Source: Deltaproteobacteria bacterium (GTDB lineage: Bacteria; Desulfobacterota; Dissulfuribacteria; Dissulfuribacterales; Sh68). From it: DNA of 35,515 nt. The translations under genes and the position numbers were made by a program. The stretch's first letter is position 1; each line of letters begins with the position of its first letter. Where the stretch lies: contig JAJYLJ010000001.1 of the NCBI GenBank assembly GCA_021787835.1, forward strand, positions 32,450-67,964, in the 5' to 3' direction. This document shows positions 23,324 to 33,013 of the stretch, in pieces. The notes under the pieces were generated by a model. The model had not been told where the DNA came from, searched no databases, and saw only the letters and a program-made list of their open reading frames with translations.

Positions 23324-24184
23324 ATGAACGATATGGTCATCAGGGGGCGCTGCTTTCAGTGGGGCGCACAGACCTATACAATGGGCGTCATAAATGTCAC
23401 CCCTGATTCCTTCTCTGACGGCGGATTCTTTCTATCATCGGCCGCGGCGGTCCGGCAGGCGGAGACATTGATTGAAGGCGGGGCTGACATACTCGACATA
23501 GGCGGTGAATCCTCGCGCCCTTTTTCAAGGCCAGTAAGCGCCGAAGAAGAGATAAAAAGGGTGTTGCCAGTAATAAAGGGAACAAGAAAGGTGTCGGACC
23601 ACCCCATCTCAATAGACACGACAAAGGCCGCGGTCGCGGAAGCGGCCATTATGGAAGGGGCCGATATTATTAATGACATAAGCGCCCTGAGATTTGATCC
23701 GGATATGGTCAAGGTAGCCTCTCGGTTTAACTCCAAAGTGGTGCTGATGCACATGCAAGGCACCCCTATGGATATGCAAATCAATCCGCATTATGATGAT
23801 GTTGTCGCTGAAGTAATATCATTTCTGAGGGAACGCATCCTATGGGCCGTAGCCCGCGGCATCCAAAGAGAGAATATCCTGATAGATCCCGGGATAGGCT
23901 TTGGGAAAAGCGGCGGCGACAATTTGACGCTCATAAACAGGGTTTCGAAACTCTCGGAGCTCGATGCGCCGATTGTCATAGGACCGTCTCGAAAGGCGTT
24001 TTTGGGCGCCATAACAGGGATAAAGATACCTGGCCAGAGGGATATACCCACGCTTGGCGCCGTGGCCGCCTCCGCAATGAGAGGCGCGCATATCATCAGG
24101 GTGCATGATGTAGATAAAGCCAAACAGATACTTGGCGTAATAGACGCCATACGCAGAGAAGACATGCAATGTCCGACCCATTGA
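23324..24184 (+). CDS. folP: Dihydropteroate synthase
   Basis: FolP joins p-aminobenzoate to the pterin pyrophosphate in folate synthesis and is the sulfonamide target. The 286 residues show the TIM-barrel signatures GVINVTPDSFSDGG near 21-34, DIGGESSRP near 57-65, MHMQGTP near 144-150, DPGIGFGKS near 193-201, and GPSRKAF with a C-terminal RVHDV. It starts 12 bp after ftsH and overlaps cdaA by 16 bp in a different frame. The ftsH-folP-cdaA order is also seen in other bacteria, so this is probably a stable operon. Confidence 0.95.
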   Translation: MNDMVIRGRCFQWGAQTYTMGVINVTPDSFSDGGFFLSSAAAVRQAETLIEGGADILDIGGESSRPFSRPVSAEEEIKRVLPVIKGTRKVSDHPISIDTTKAAVAEAAIMEGADIINDISALRFDPDMVKVASRFNSKVVLMHMQGTPMDMQINPHYDDVVAEVISFLRERILWAVARGIQRENILIDPGIGFGKSGGDNLTLINRVSKLSELDAPIVIGPSRKAFLGAITGIKIPGQRDIPTLGAVAASAMRGAHIIRVHDVDKAKQILGVIDAIRREDMQCPTH

Positions 24185-24963
24185 ATCAATATCTGATAAC
24201 AATACGCTGGCGGGATATTATCGACATTCTTGTAGTGGCCTACATTATCTACAGGATAATCCTTCTTATAAAAGGCACCAGGGCGGTCCAGATGGCGGCA
24301 GGGCTCGCCGTCATCATAGTCGTATATTTTGCAGCAAAGTCCCTTGAACTCATGACCCTGCACTGGCTCTTGGGAACCGTGCTCAGCTCCCTCTTTCTGC
24401 TCATCGTCATAGTCTTTCAGGATGACATACGCAGGGTGCTTATACAGATGGGACAAAGTCCTTTCCTTAAAACGCAGGTAAAAAACTTTCAGGCCATAGA
24501 AGAACTCTCCAAGGCGACCACAACCCTTGCGGAAAACAAAACCGGTGCAATCATGGTGCTCGAAAGAAGCGTCGGACTGGGAGATTACATAAATTCAGGA
24601 GTGATCCTGGATGCCAATATCACCAAAGACTTGCTTTGCACAATATTCTATAAAGGCACTCCGCTCCACGACGGGGCTGTGATAGTTCAAAACGGCAGGA
24701 TAGCGGCGGGCGGATGCGTGCTGCCGCTGACATCAAACCCTGACATAAGCAGAAAACTAGGCACAAGACACCGCGCCGCAATAGGCATAACCGAACAGAC
24801 CGACACGGTGGCCGTTATTGTATCGGAAGAAACCGGCGGCATCTCCGTAGCAATAGCAGGCAAGATAACGAGAGATATAGACACGGGCACTCTCAGACGC
24901 ATCCTGCACAATACATTCGCCCCTGAAGACGCCGAAACCCCCTGGTGGCGGAGGATTCTCTGA
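24169..24963 (+). CDS. cdaA: Membrane diadenylate cyclase (c-di-AMP synthase)
   Basis: Makes cyclic di-AMP from two ATP. The 264 residues show three N-terminal spans (about 18-34, 40-57, 66-84) and a cytoplasmic DAC domain with the catalytic DGA (168-170) and TRHRAAIG (199-206) motifs, both intact. The gene overlaps the folP 3' end. It is directly followed by the YbbR regulator gene and then glmM, the conserved module that couples c-di-AMP to peptidoglycan precursor supply. No c-di-AMP phosphodiesterase is seen in this window. Confidence 0.95.
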   Translation: MSDPLNQYLITIRWRDIIDILVVAYIIYRIILLIKGTRAVQMAAGLAVIIVVYFAAKSLELMTLHWLLGTVLSSLFLLIVIVFQDDIRRVLIQMGQSPFLKTQVKNFQAIEELSKATTTLAENKTGAIMVLERSVGLGDYINSGVILDANITKDLLCTIFYKGTPLHDGAVIVQNGRIAAGGCVLPLTSNPDISRKLGTRHRAAIGITEQTDTVAVIVSEETGGISVAIAGKITRDIDTGTLRRILHNTFAPEDAETPWWRRIL

Positions 24964-24966
24964 CAA

Positions 24967-25890
24967 ATGCGCTTACAGGGTCTATTTCTCAATAACTGGG
25001 TCTTAAAGTTATTATCCTTGGGATTCGCCGTCTTTCTATGGTTTTTTGTGGTCGGAGAAGAAAAGGCCGAGGTTACCATAACCATGCCTACAGAGATCGT
25101 GAACCTGCCCAAAAACCTTGTCGTGGCCAACGACATACCGGACATGATATATGTCAGGGTATTGGGGCCGCGCAGTGTTATACGGGACATGGTGCTCCAA
25201 AGGCTGCCAAAGATAATAGACCTTAAAAACGCGACGGCAGGCAAGATAGCGGTGCACATAGACTCCGACACATTGCCAATACCAAGCGGCGTCAAGGTCA
25301 CAAGATATCAACCGTCGGAATTTGATATAATGCTTGAGCCGGTTGTGCGCAAAGAAGTTCCGGTCAGGCCTGAAATAACGGGCACTGTAGCCAACGGCTA
25401 TAAGATAAAAAAGATAGAAACAACGCCAGACAGGGTTACTGTTTCTGGAACGGCGAAAGAGCTTAACAAGATAAAAGAGTTAAGAACTCTGCCAATCAAT
25501 ATAGATGGTGCAACCGAAATAGTAAAGGTGCGCTCTGGATTGAATATGCAGAATATCAACAATAACAATGTTAGCGCCAACAATAATGATGTCACTGTAA
25601 CTATAGATATAAAATCCATCAAAACAATAAAAAGATTTCAAAAAATTCCAGTACAAATCTATCCGCTGAATGAAAGGATATCTTTCTGGCCCAAAAAAGT
25701 AAGCGTAACCGTTAAGGGGCCGTTAAAAGAAATAAACGACATGTCAGATGCGGACATAAATATCATTGTGGAAACACAAAATCTAGCTAAAGGCGTCTAT
25801 ATGCTCACACCTAAGGCAATTGTCCCGGAAGGAATATCAGTGATGCGCGTTATCCCGCAAAAAATCAAGGTCTATAAAACAAAAAAATAG
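24967..25890 (+). CDS. cdaR: YbbR/CdaR-like regulator of diadenylate cyclase
   Basis: A 307-residue single-pass protein: N-terminal span at about 10-27 (LLSLGFAVFLWFFVVGE), then three or so extracytoplasmic YbbR repeats (about 30-110, 115-205, 210-305) rich in beta strands. YbbR proteins bind CdaA and adjust its activity. It begins 3 bp after cdaA. The middle of the gene is Asn-rich (about 195-208) and noticeably AT-richer than its neighbours. The name cdaR is by context and family. Confidence 0.85.
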   Translation: MRLQGLFLNNWVLKLLSLGFAVFLWFFVVGEEKAEVTITMPTEIVNLPKNLVVANDIPDMIYVRVLGPRSVIRDMVLQRLPKIIDLKNATAGKIAVHIDSDTLPIPSGVKVTRYQPSEFDIMLEPVVRKEVPVRPEITGTVANGYKIKKIETTPDRVTVSGTAKELNKIKELRTLPINIDGATEIVKVRSGLNMQNINNNNVSANNNDVTVTIDIKSIKTIKRFQKIPVQIYPLNERISFWPKKVSVTVKGPLKEINDMSDADINIIVETQNLAKGVYMLTPKAIVPEGISVMRVIPQKIKVYKTKK

Positions 25891-25957
25891 ACGGATATCA
25901 AAGCTGCCTCATCAGGCATGCAAAAATTGTCCAGCTAGTTTGATTACAGAGGCATAA

Positions 25958-27325
25958 ATGCGCAAACTCTTTGGTACAGATGGCGTCAGAGGTATTGCAA
26001 ACATCCATCCGATGACTGTCGAGACGGCCATGAAGATAGGACGGGCCGTGGCCTATATCTTCAAAAATCAAAAAGGCAGGCGGCACAGGATATTGATCGG
26101 CAAGGACACCAGGCTATCGTGTTATATGCTTGAAAACGCCTTGGCCGCCGGCATATGTTCAATGGGAGCCGATGTATTGCTGGTCGGTCCGATGCCCACG
26201 CCGGCGATAGCCTTCCTTACGGCCAACATGAGGGCTGACGCAGGAGTGGTCATATCGGCGTCCCATAATCCGTTTCAAGATAACGGAATAAAACTTTTTT
26301 CAGGGAATGGCTTCAAACTCCCTGACGAGATAGAGGGCAAGGTTGAAGGCCTCATGGACTCGCCAGTCCTCATCAATGGACAGCCTACGGGCGAACACGT
26401 GGGAAAGGCCTTCAGGATAGACGACGCCCAAGGCAGATATGTGGTCTTCCTCAAACAGACGTTCCCGAAGGAGCTCACCCTTGACGGCCTCAGGATAGTA
26501 ATTGACTGCGCAAACGGGGCCACATACAAGGTGGCTCCGGCTGTCTTCGAAGAACTGGGTGCGGATGTGATAAAACTGGGGATCGCTCCAAACGGCACCA
26601 ATATAAACGAAGATTGCGGCGCACTCTACCCCGAATCCATCCGGCAGGCCGTGCTCGACAACAGCGCCCATATGGGTATAGCCTTTGACGGCGATGGGGA
26701 CAGGGTCATCGTGGTTGATGAAAGAGGCAGGGTGGTTGACGGAGATCATATCATGGCCATATGCGCCAAACACTTAATGGCCGAGAACAAACTAAGAAAC
26801 AATACGCTTGTGGCCACGGTCATGAGCAACATCGGGCTTGAGTTTGCGCTCGAAGGCATGGGAGGCCGCCTCCTGCGCACAAAGGTGGGGGACCGCTACG
26901 TGGTCGAGGCCATGAGAGAGGGTGGATACAATTTCGGCGGAGAACAGTCCGGACACATCATATTTCTGGATTACATGACTACCGGAGACGGCATATTGGC
27001 CGCCCTTCAGCTTCTCGCCATCATGCAGCTTACCGGTCTTCCATTGTCAGAACTTGCAATGGTCATGGAGTCCATGCCGCAGGTCCTATATAACCTTAGG
27101 ACTAAGAATAGAAAATCACTACATGAAATCAAGGGGCTGGATGAAGTCCAAAAAAAATTTCTCAATGAATTAAAAGGCCGGGGCCGGATACTGATCCGGC
27201 CATCCGGCACTGAACCTCTCATGCGGATCATGGTGGAAGGTGAAGACAGGGACCATATAAATCTGGTGGCCCAAGCCATTATGGAATATATCGCGATGGA
27301 CTGCGGTCAGCAGACCGACAACTAG
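25958..27325 (+). CDS. glmM: Phosphoglucosamine mutase
   Basis: Converts glucosamine-6-phosphate to glucosamine-1-phosphate for UDP-GlcNAc. The 455-residue phosphohexomutase has the active-site serine S102 in VISASHNP, the metal loop DGDGDR at about 245-250, the sugar-binding GEQSGH at about 327-332, and phosphate-binding RPSGTEP near 415-421. It follows cdaR after 67 bp and ends 87 bp before the convergent ftsZ stop; no clear terminator is visible there. Confidence 0.97.
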   Translation: MRKLFGTDGVRGIANIHPMTVETAMKIGRAVAYIFKNQKGRRHRILIGKDTRLSCYMLENALAAGICSMGADVLLVGPMPTPAIAFLTANMRADAGVVISASHNPFQDNGIKLFSGNGFKLPDEIEGKVEGLMDSPVLINGQPTGEHVGKAFRIDDAQGRYVVFLKQTFPKELTLDGLRIVIDCANGATYKVAPAVFEELGADVIKLGIAPNGTNINEDCGALYPESIRQAVLDNSAHMGIAFDGDGDRVIVVDERGRVVDGDHIMAICAKHLMAENKLRNNTLVATVMSNIGLEFALEGMGGRLLRTKVGDRYVVEAMREGGYNFGGEQSGHIIFLDYMTTGDGILAALQLLAIMQLTGLPLSELAMVMESMPQVLYNLRTKNRKSLHEIKGLDEVQKKFLNELKGRGRILIRPSGTEPLMRIMVEGEDRDHINLVAQAIMEYIAMDCGQQTDN

Positions 27326-27412
27326 ACAACCAGACCGCGCTACCCAGGGTATTACGCCCCCCATCACCTCAGGAAACATCCAATCCGTCCGGCCTTTAGA
27401 CGCGCCTTGAAT

Positions 27413-28609
27413 CTAATCCGCCTTTTTGCGTATAAATGTAGGTATCTCGTATCTATCCCAATTTATCTCGTCAAAACTCCGCTTGCCCGAATCCTGCTTC
27501 TCAGACCTTTTGGAGCCTCCATTGCGGTTCTTGAGATCGCGATAGGCTGATATCAATAACTGCTGGTCATGCTCATCCCTGCCCGCATCCTGCCTCTTTC
27601 TGACAAGCTCCGCTATGGGTGTGACTATAGTTTCTTCCCTTGAGACCGCATCGGCTCCGATGCCAGTGGCTATCACCGTAACCCTTATTTCATCGCCTGC
27701 ATCCTCATCAAACACCGCGCCCCAGATTATATTCGCATCCTCATGCGCCTCATCGTGGATCATGGTTGAGGCCTGGTCCACCTCCTCCATGCTCAAGGTT
27801 GAACTGCTGGCTGTTATATTCATGAGTATCCCGCGGGAGCCGCTGATCGAAATATCTTCAAGAAGCGGGTTTGCTATGGCCATCTGAACGGCCTCCATGG
27901 CCCTTCTCTCACCCCTGGCCACCCCTGTACCCATAAGCGCCATCCCCATCTCGGCCATGACGGTTCGCACATCCGCAAAGTCAACATTTACATATCCCTG
28001 CACCACTATCAGGTCGGATATGCCTCTTACCGCATAATAAAGGACTTCATCCGCCTTGCGGAAAAGCTCATAAAACAGTGTATTGGGCTGGGCCAGCCGC
28101 CTCAATCTGTCGTTGGGTATGGTGATTATAGTATCGACAACATCCCTAAGGCGTTCAAGCCCCTCTTCGGCCTGTTTCATGCGGCGTTTACCTTCAAAGC
28201 TGAACGGCTTTGTAACGACGCCAACGGTAAGGGCGCCCAATTCCTTGCTTATCTCAGCCAGTACAGGCGCAGCCCCGGTACCGGTGCCGCCGCCCATCCC
28301 CGCTGTAATAAAGACCATATCGCTTCCATCAAGGGCCGCCCTTATCTCGTCTATGCTCTCCTCGGCCGCCTCTCTCCCGATGTCAGGCTTGGCCCCTGCC
28401 CCGAGTCCCTTGGTGAGGTTCTTGCCAAGCTGTATCTTTATTCCGGCCCTGGACATATCGAGGGCCTGGCCATCCGTATTGGCCGCTATAAACTCAACGC
28501 CTTTAAGTTCAGACGCTATCATGTTATTAACCGCATTGCCGCCGCCGCCGCCTACTCCAACCACTTTGATTTTAGCGGTATGTTCAATATCTATAAATTC
28601 AAAAGACAT
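27413..28609 (-). CDS. ftsZ: Cell division GTPase FtsZ
   Basis: The tubulin-like protein that forms the division ring. It has 398 residues: GTP-binding [11 protein letters not shown] near 20-30, tubulin signature GMGGGTGTG (104-112), a flexible linker (about 325-378) and the conserved C-terminal peptide [10 protein letters not shown] that binds FtsA. Last gene of the leftward dcw cluster, 26 bp after ftsA. A GA-rich segment precedes the ATG. Confidence 0.98.
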   Translation of the reverse strand: MSFEFIDIEHTAKIKVVGVGGGGGNAVNNMIASELKGVEFIAANTDGQALDMSRAGIKIQLGKNLTKGLGAGAKPDIGREAAEESIDEIRAALDGSDMVFITAGMGGGTGTGAAPVLAEISKELGALTVGVVTKPFSFEGKRRMKQAEEGLERLRDVVDTIITIPNDRLRRLAQPNTLFYELFRKADEVLYYAVRGISDLIVVQGYVNVDFADVRTVMAEMGMALMGTGVARGERRAMEAVQMAIANPLLEDISISGSRGILMNITASSSTLSMEEVDQASTMIHDEAHEDANIIWGAVFDEDAGDEIRVTVIATGIGADAVSREETIVTPIAELVRKRQDAGRDEHDQQLLISAYRDLKNRNGGSKRSEKQDSGKRSFDEINWDRYEIPTFIRKKAD

Positions 28610-28635
28610 CTCTTTCTGGCCCCCTTATACCTGGC

Positions 28636-29859
28636 TTAGATTTTAAACCATGACTTCATGCGCCCTGTCACCCTGTTAAAAATATTACCGTCCCTGATCC
28701 GGAATTTTCTATTCGGCTGATGCTCCAAACCATATAGCACAAGACCCACCGCGGTAGCGAACATAGGCGAATTGACCACATCAATAAGGCCTGATATGCG
28801 CCTTGGATATCCGATCCTGGTGGGCAATTGGAATATCTGGTCGGCCATCTCGCTGAGCCCTGGAAGAAGGGCCGAGCCGCCTGTAATAACGATTCCTGAT
28901 ATAAGGGAATCTTTCATGCCCGTACGTCGTATCTCCTGATCTATAAGACTGAATATCTCCTCGACCCTGGGCTCGAGTATCTCGGCCAAGACCTGCCTTG
29001 AAAGCAGCCTGGGTTTCCGTCCGCCGACGCTTGGCACCTCAACGTTATCATCCCTCGCAACCATCGAACTAAGACAGCAGCCATGAAGGATCTTGATCTT
29101 CTCCGCCTCCTGCATGGGCGTCTTAAGGCCTATTGCTATATCATTCGTGAGATTGTTGCCCCCAAGGCCAAGAACCGACGAATGCCTTATGGTGCCTTCG
29201 GAAAATAGAACCAAATCGGTGGTGCCTCCGCCAAAATCGACAAGCCCGACCCCAAGATCTTTTTCTTCCTGTGTAAGAACCGCTTCGGCTGAGGCGAGAG
29301 GCTGCAAGACTATATCAGACACGTCGAGACCCGCGCGATTGGCGCATTTTATAAGATTCTGCGCAGCGGTCACGGCCCCGGTGACGATATGTATCCTGGC
29401 CTCTAGCCTGACGCCGGCCATGCCCACAGGGTCCATTATCCCTGCCTGGTCATCCACTATATATTCTTGGGGAAGCACATGAATGACCTCCCTGTCAAGC
29501 GGAATCGCGACGGCCCTTGCGGCGTCTATGACCCGGTCTATATCCTCTTGATTCACCTCCTGGCCCTTGATGGCAATGACACCGTGACTGTTAAACCCCT
29601 TTATATGACTGCCGGCAATACCTATATATACCTGTCCTATCTCAATCCCGGCCATCAACTCGGCGTCTTCAACCGCCTTTCTTATGGATTTAACCGTGCT
29701 CTCCACATTTACGACCACGCCTTTTTTAAGCCCTACAGAGGGGTGAAAACCCACCCCTATTATCTCCACTCCATCTTCACGGACCTCTCCGACAACAGCA
29801 CATATCTTTGTGGTGCCTATATCCAAACCGACCACCATATCAGAAACTCTTTCGGCCAT
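28636..29859 (-). CDS. ftsA: Cell division protein FtsA
   Basis: Actin-like membrane tether of FtsZ. It has 407 residues: VGLDIGTTK near 10-18, the 1C domain (about 85-165), FGGGTTD near 209-215, GGSALLPG near 331-338, and a C-terminal amphipathic helix (GRMKSWFKI) for membrane binding. AGGAG lies 5 nt before the ATG. It lies between ftsQ and ftsZ. Confidence 0.97.
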   Translation of the reverse strand: MAERVSDMVVGLDIGTTKICAVVGEVREDGVEIIGVGFHPSVGLKKGVVVNVESTVKSIRKAVEDAELMAGIEIGQVYIGIAGSHIKGFNSHGVIAIKGQEVNQEDIDRVIDAARAVAIPLDREVIHVLPQEYIVDDQAGIMDPVGMAGVRLEARIHIVTGAVTAAQNLIKCANRAGLDVSDIVLQPLASAEAVLTQEEKDLGVGLVDFGGGTTDLVLFSEGTIRHSSVLGLGGNNLTNDIAIGLKTPMQEAEKIKILHGCCLSSMVARDDNVEVPSVGGRKPRLLSRQVLAEILEPRVEEIFSLIDQEIRRTGMKDSLISGIVITGGSALLPGLSEMADQIFQLPTRIGYPRRISGLIDVVNSPMFATAVGLVLYGLEHQPNRKFRIRDGNIFNRVTGRMKSWFKI

Positions 29860-29867
29860 TTGATCTC

Positions 29868-30701
29868 CTAATCTCTCAACTTTGCTATGGCCATATCAGG
29901 ACCATAATTAAGCTCAACCTTGGTGGCTCTTTCATAATTGCCGGACCTGTAAAGCTGGAACAGGATCTTTTCAGCCCTGGCGAACTGGGTCTTGAGGTCC
30001 TGTGCCTGAAAATGGATCAGGACTCCATGATCCGCAGTATAAACAATCAAGTTGTCAGTATCCGCTATATGAATTTCCTTGATATTATTCGCACCAAGTG
30101 TCCTGGCCCCCTGGCTCGCCATTGCTATAAGCTCTATCGCCTTCTTCGCGGTCCCGGAGAGTTTATCGTCCTTGAGGTCGCCAGCGGCCACGCCGGTTAT
30201 AACCGGCAAGGGCCCTGCGTCGCCGGGTGACATCTCCTTAAAAACACAACCCGATCTGTCCACTAGATACATCTTATTATTAGAGTTCAAAATAGCAACC
30301 GGCGTGCGCTCCTTGATTGCAACGATCAGTTGATTCGGCCACTTCCGTCTTAGGCTTGCCCTTTCAACCCACGGATACTTCTCTATGGCCGCGGCCACGG
30401 ATTTAAGGTCAATCTTGAGGAGGTTAACCCTTGATGTAAGCCCTGTAAGTCTGAGCAGCTCTTCATGACTTATATGCCTGCCGCCCTCGACCAATATCTT
30501 GTTAAGACATAGATACTGGCTGTTGGCCATCCAATGCCATGAGCCATAAAAAACAGCCAGCGCAAGGCCGACTATGACAAAATTCTTTAAAAACCCAATA
30601 CCCGCACCAATGGATAAACGGGCACTCTTCCGCGCGCCAATGTTTCCAAGCACCCTTTTATGCGCCCTGTTTGTATCACTGCGGAATGTCCTGATCTTCA
30701 T
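29868..30701 (-). CDS. ftsQ: Cell division protein FtsQ
   Basis: A 277-residue bitopic divisome protein: a basic cytoplasmic tail, one span at about 38-58, a POTRA domain at about 64-135 (from LNKILVEGGRHIS) and an FtsQ-type beta domain to the end. It links the early ring to the septal synthase complex. Its ATG overlaps the murB stop by 4 bp. The ddl gene often found before ftsQ is absent. Confidence 0.92.
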   Translation of the reverse strand: MKIRTFRSDTNRAHKRVLGNIGARKSARLSIGAGIGFLKNFVIVGLALAVFYGSWHWMANSQYLCLNKILVEGGRHISHEELLRLTGLTSRVNLLKIDLKSVAAAIEKYPWVERASLRRKWPNQLIVAIKERTPVAILNSNNKMYLVDRSGCVFKEMSPGDAGPLPVITGVAAGDLKDDKLSGTAKKAIELIAMASQGARTLGANNIKEIHIADTDNLIVYTADHGVLIHFQAQDLKTQFARAEKILFQLYRSGNYERATKVELNYGPDMAIAKLRD

Positions 30702-31612
30702 TGCTTCATTCCCCAGACCACGATCTCAGACGCAAGTCTGACACCGGTAACAGACATGACCCTTTCTTTGACAAATTCCATAAGATCGAGCACCGCGGAT
30801 GAGCTGGCCCCCCCGATATTCAGAATAAAATTTGCGTGTCTGGATGACACCTGGGCGCCTCCTGCCGTATATCCCTTGAGCCCGCATATATCTATAAGTC
30901 TGCCTGCCGAATCCCCTGCCGGGTTTTTGAAAATACACCCGGCGCTAGGCTTTCCCAAGGGCTGGCTCGCAGTCCTTTTTTGCATCATCGTTCTTATTCT
31001 TGAAAATATCCTGACCGGCTCATCACGGCCAAGACGAAATCTTGCAGCCGAGACAACGACTCCATCAGGCATATCAAGCCTTCTGTAGTTGAATTCAAGC
31101 TCATCTCTCAAGACCCAGCGGCTGCCGCCCGGGCCTGTAAAACAGACTGAGTGGAGGATGTCTCCAATGGCCCCGGACGATGCTCCGGCGTTCATGGCGA
31201 CAACACCTCCCACACTGCCCGGAATGCCGCAAAAACATTCCGGGCCGCAAAGCCCTCTCTTTGAGGCCCATGCTATAAAAGCGCCCATACCGCATCCAGC
31301 TCCGGCCGTAGCTGCCAACCACCCCCCGGCATCATTGGATATCGCCGGCCCGCTTATGTCATTTATGCCGGCAAGCGATAGTACGGCCTCAACACCCCTG
31401 TCATCGACCAAAAGATTGCTGCCCCTTCCCAGCACTTTGTAAGCTATCGCCTTGCCATGCAGGTAATCAAGGATGTTTTCAAGGGCGGTGATTGTCATCG
31501 GGCGGATAAAGACCCTGGCCCTTCCGCCTATGCGAAATGTAGTAAGCGGGGCAAGCGGGACATCGCGCCCGACATCGACGTCTTTTATTCTGGCAAGGTC
31601 TCTAAAGGGCAA
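30698..31612 (-). CDS. murB: UDP-N-acetylenolpyruvoylglucosamine reductase
   Basis: Reduces UDP-GlcNAc-enolpyruvate to UDP-MurNAc using FAD and NADPH. It has 304 residues: TTFRIGGRA near 24-32, GRGSNLLV near 61-68, GIPGSVGG near 124-131 and the catalytic SAGCIFKNP near 224-232, the type-II (shorter) MurB pattern. The start is a TTG inside the end of murC (11-bp overlap) with GGGAG 7 nt upstream. Confidence 0.96.
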   Translation of the reverse strand: MPFRDLARIKDVDVGRDVPLAPLTTFRIGGRARVFIRPMTITALENILDYLHGKAIAYKVLGRGSNLLVDDRGVEAVLSLAGINDISGPAISNDAGGWLAATAGAGCGMGAFIAWASKRGLCGPECFCGIPGSVGGVVAMNAGASSGAIGDILHSVCFTGPGGSRWVLRDELEFNYRRLDMPDGVVVSAARFRLGRDEPVRIFSRIRTMMQKRTASQPLGKPSAGCIFKNPAGDSAGRLIDICGLKGYTAGGAQVSSRHANFILNIGGASSSAVLDLMEFVKERVMSVTGVRLASEIVVWGMKQ

Positions 31613-32996
31613 CGGCCATCTCCCTTGGCTCCAATTTATCCATGATCCTCAAACCTATCTGACCTATGGAGCCGGCCCCAAGCGTAAGCACCACATCGCC
31701 TGGGCGGAGGCGCTCAACAACCGCATTCGGAAACTCCTCGCAGGCCTTGACAAAGTACACGGACCCACCCAGCTTGTCTCTTATGACCCTTGCAAGGCGC
31801 TCTCCGCTCACCCCTACTATAGGCGTCTCACTTGCAGGATATATCTCAGTAAGCCATATCTCATCTGCGTCCTTAAAGGCCAGCGCGAATTCATCCATCA
31901 ACGCCTTTGTCCTTGTATAGCGATGCGGCTCAAAAAGCGCCACGATCCTCCTGCCTGGCCAGCAACACCTGGCGGCCTTGAGTGTCGCCTCTATCTCTGT
32001 CGGATGGTGGGCGTAGTCGTCCACGACAGTGACGCCGTCGGCTTCGCCTATAAACTCGAATCTCCTGCCAACCCCCTGATAGGAATTAAGCCCCTCCTGA
32101 ATATGCTTGAAAGGGACCTCGAGTTCGAGCCCAACGGCCATCGCCGCAAGTGAATTGCGCAGATGATGAAGCCCCGGGACCTTGAGACTTATACGCCCGA
32201 GCTCCTCGTCACGCCTGAAAGCCGTATAAGAGACACCAAGGCCCTCAAAGGCTATACATCTCGCCTGGAGTTCAACGTCAGGACCCGTGCCATAACTCAT
32301 TACACGTTTTTTTATCTCAGGCATTATCATGCGGATCATGGGGTCATCGCCGCACAGTATGGCGAGCCCGTAAAAAGGAATGTGGTCGATAAAGGCCGCA
32401 AATGAATCCAGAATCGCATCCTGGCTTGGGTAATAGTCCAGGTGCTCCATATCTATATTGGTCACGACTGCAATGCTCGGCGTAAGGCGCAAGAAACTGC
32501 CGTCACTCTCGTCGGCCTCGGCCACCAGAAATTCCCCCTGACCCCAGCAGGCATTTGTGCCCAGGCTCTTTACCTTGCCGCCTATGACAACGGTCGGATC
32601 AAGCCCTCCCGCAGTCATAACGGATGCCGTCATGGAGGTCGTGCTCGTCTTTCCATGTGCGCCCGCAACGGCTATCCCGAATTTTTTAAGACGCATGAGT
32701 TCAGCCAGCATCTCGGCCCTCGGTATGATCTGCACGCCCTTGGCCTTGGCGGCCTGTATCTCCGGGTTTGTCTGCTTTACGGCCGAGGAATAAACCACCA
32801 CGTCCGCGCCGGCTATGTTATCCGCCGAATGACCTTTATATATAACACCCCCCAATTCTGAGAGGGACCTGGTGATGTCTGTCTCGCGAAGGTCTGAACC
32901 TGAAACTATGTATCCAAGATTAAGAAGCAGCTTGGCAAGCCCGCTCATCCCTATGCCACCAACCCCTATGAAGTGTATATGCTGCTTTTTATACAT
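31602..32996 (-). CDS. murC: UDP-N-acetylmuramate-L-alanine ligase
   Basis: Adds L-Ala to UDP-MurNAc. It has 464 residues from the ATG at 32996, chosen because GAGG lies 6 nt upstream; an in-frame TTG four codons earlier overlaps that site. Motifs: nucleotide fold HFIGVGGIGMSG near 8-19, ATP loop AGAHGKTSTTS near 111-121, EADESDGSF near 170-178, and DDYAHHPTE near 340-348. It lies 17 bp after murG. Confidence 0.97.
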   Translation of the reverse strand: MYKKQHIHFIGVGGIGMSGLAKLLLNLGYIVSGSDLRETDITRSLSELGGVIYKGHSADNIAGADVVVYSSAVKQTNPEIQAAKAKGVQIIPRAEMLAELMRLKKFGIAVAGAHGKTSTTSMTASVMTAGGLDPTVVIGGKVKSLGTNACWGQGEFLVAEADESDGSFLRLTPSIAVVTNIDMEHLDYYPSQDAILDSFAAFIDHIPFYGLAILCGDDPMIRMIMPEIKKRVMSYGTGPDVELQARCIAFEGLGVSYTAFRRDEELGRISLKVPGLHHLRNSLAAMAVGLELEVPFKHIQEGLNSYQGVGRRFEFIGEADGVTVVDDYAHHPTEIEATLKAARCCWPGRRIVALFEPHRYTRTKALMDEFALAFKDADEIWLTEIYPASETPIVGVSGERLARVIRDKLGGSVYFVKACEEFPNAVVERLRPGDVVLTLGAGSIGQIGLRIMDKLEPREMAVAL

Positions 32997-33013
32997 GCTC
33001 GTCCTCAAAGTCT

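Noticed and set aside
25905-25918. TGCCT-CATC-AGGCA hairpin after cdaR as a terminator
   Set aside because: The stem is only 5 bp and is followed by A residues, not T, on the coding strand; glmM is likely read through from upstream.
27326-27412. Bidirectional terminator between convergent glmM and ftsZ
   Set aside because: I looked for a stem with T-runs on either strand and saw none.
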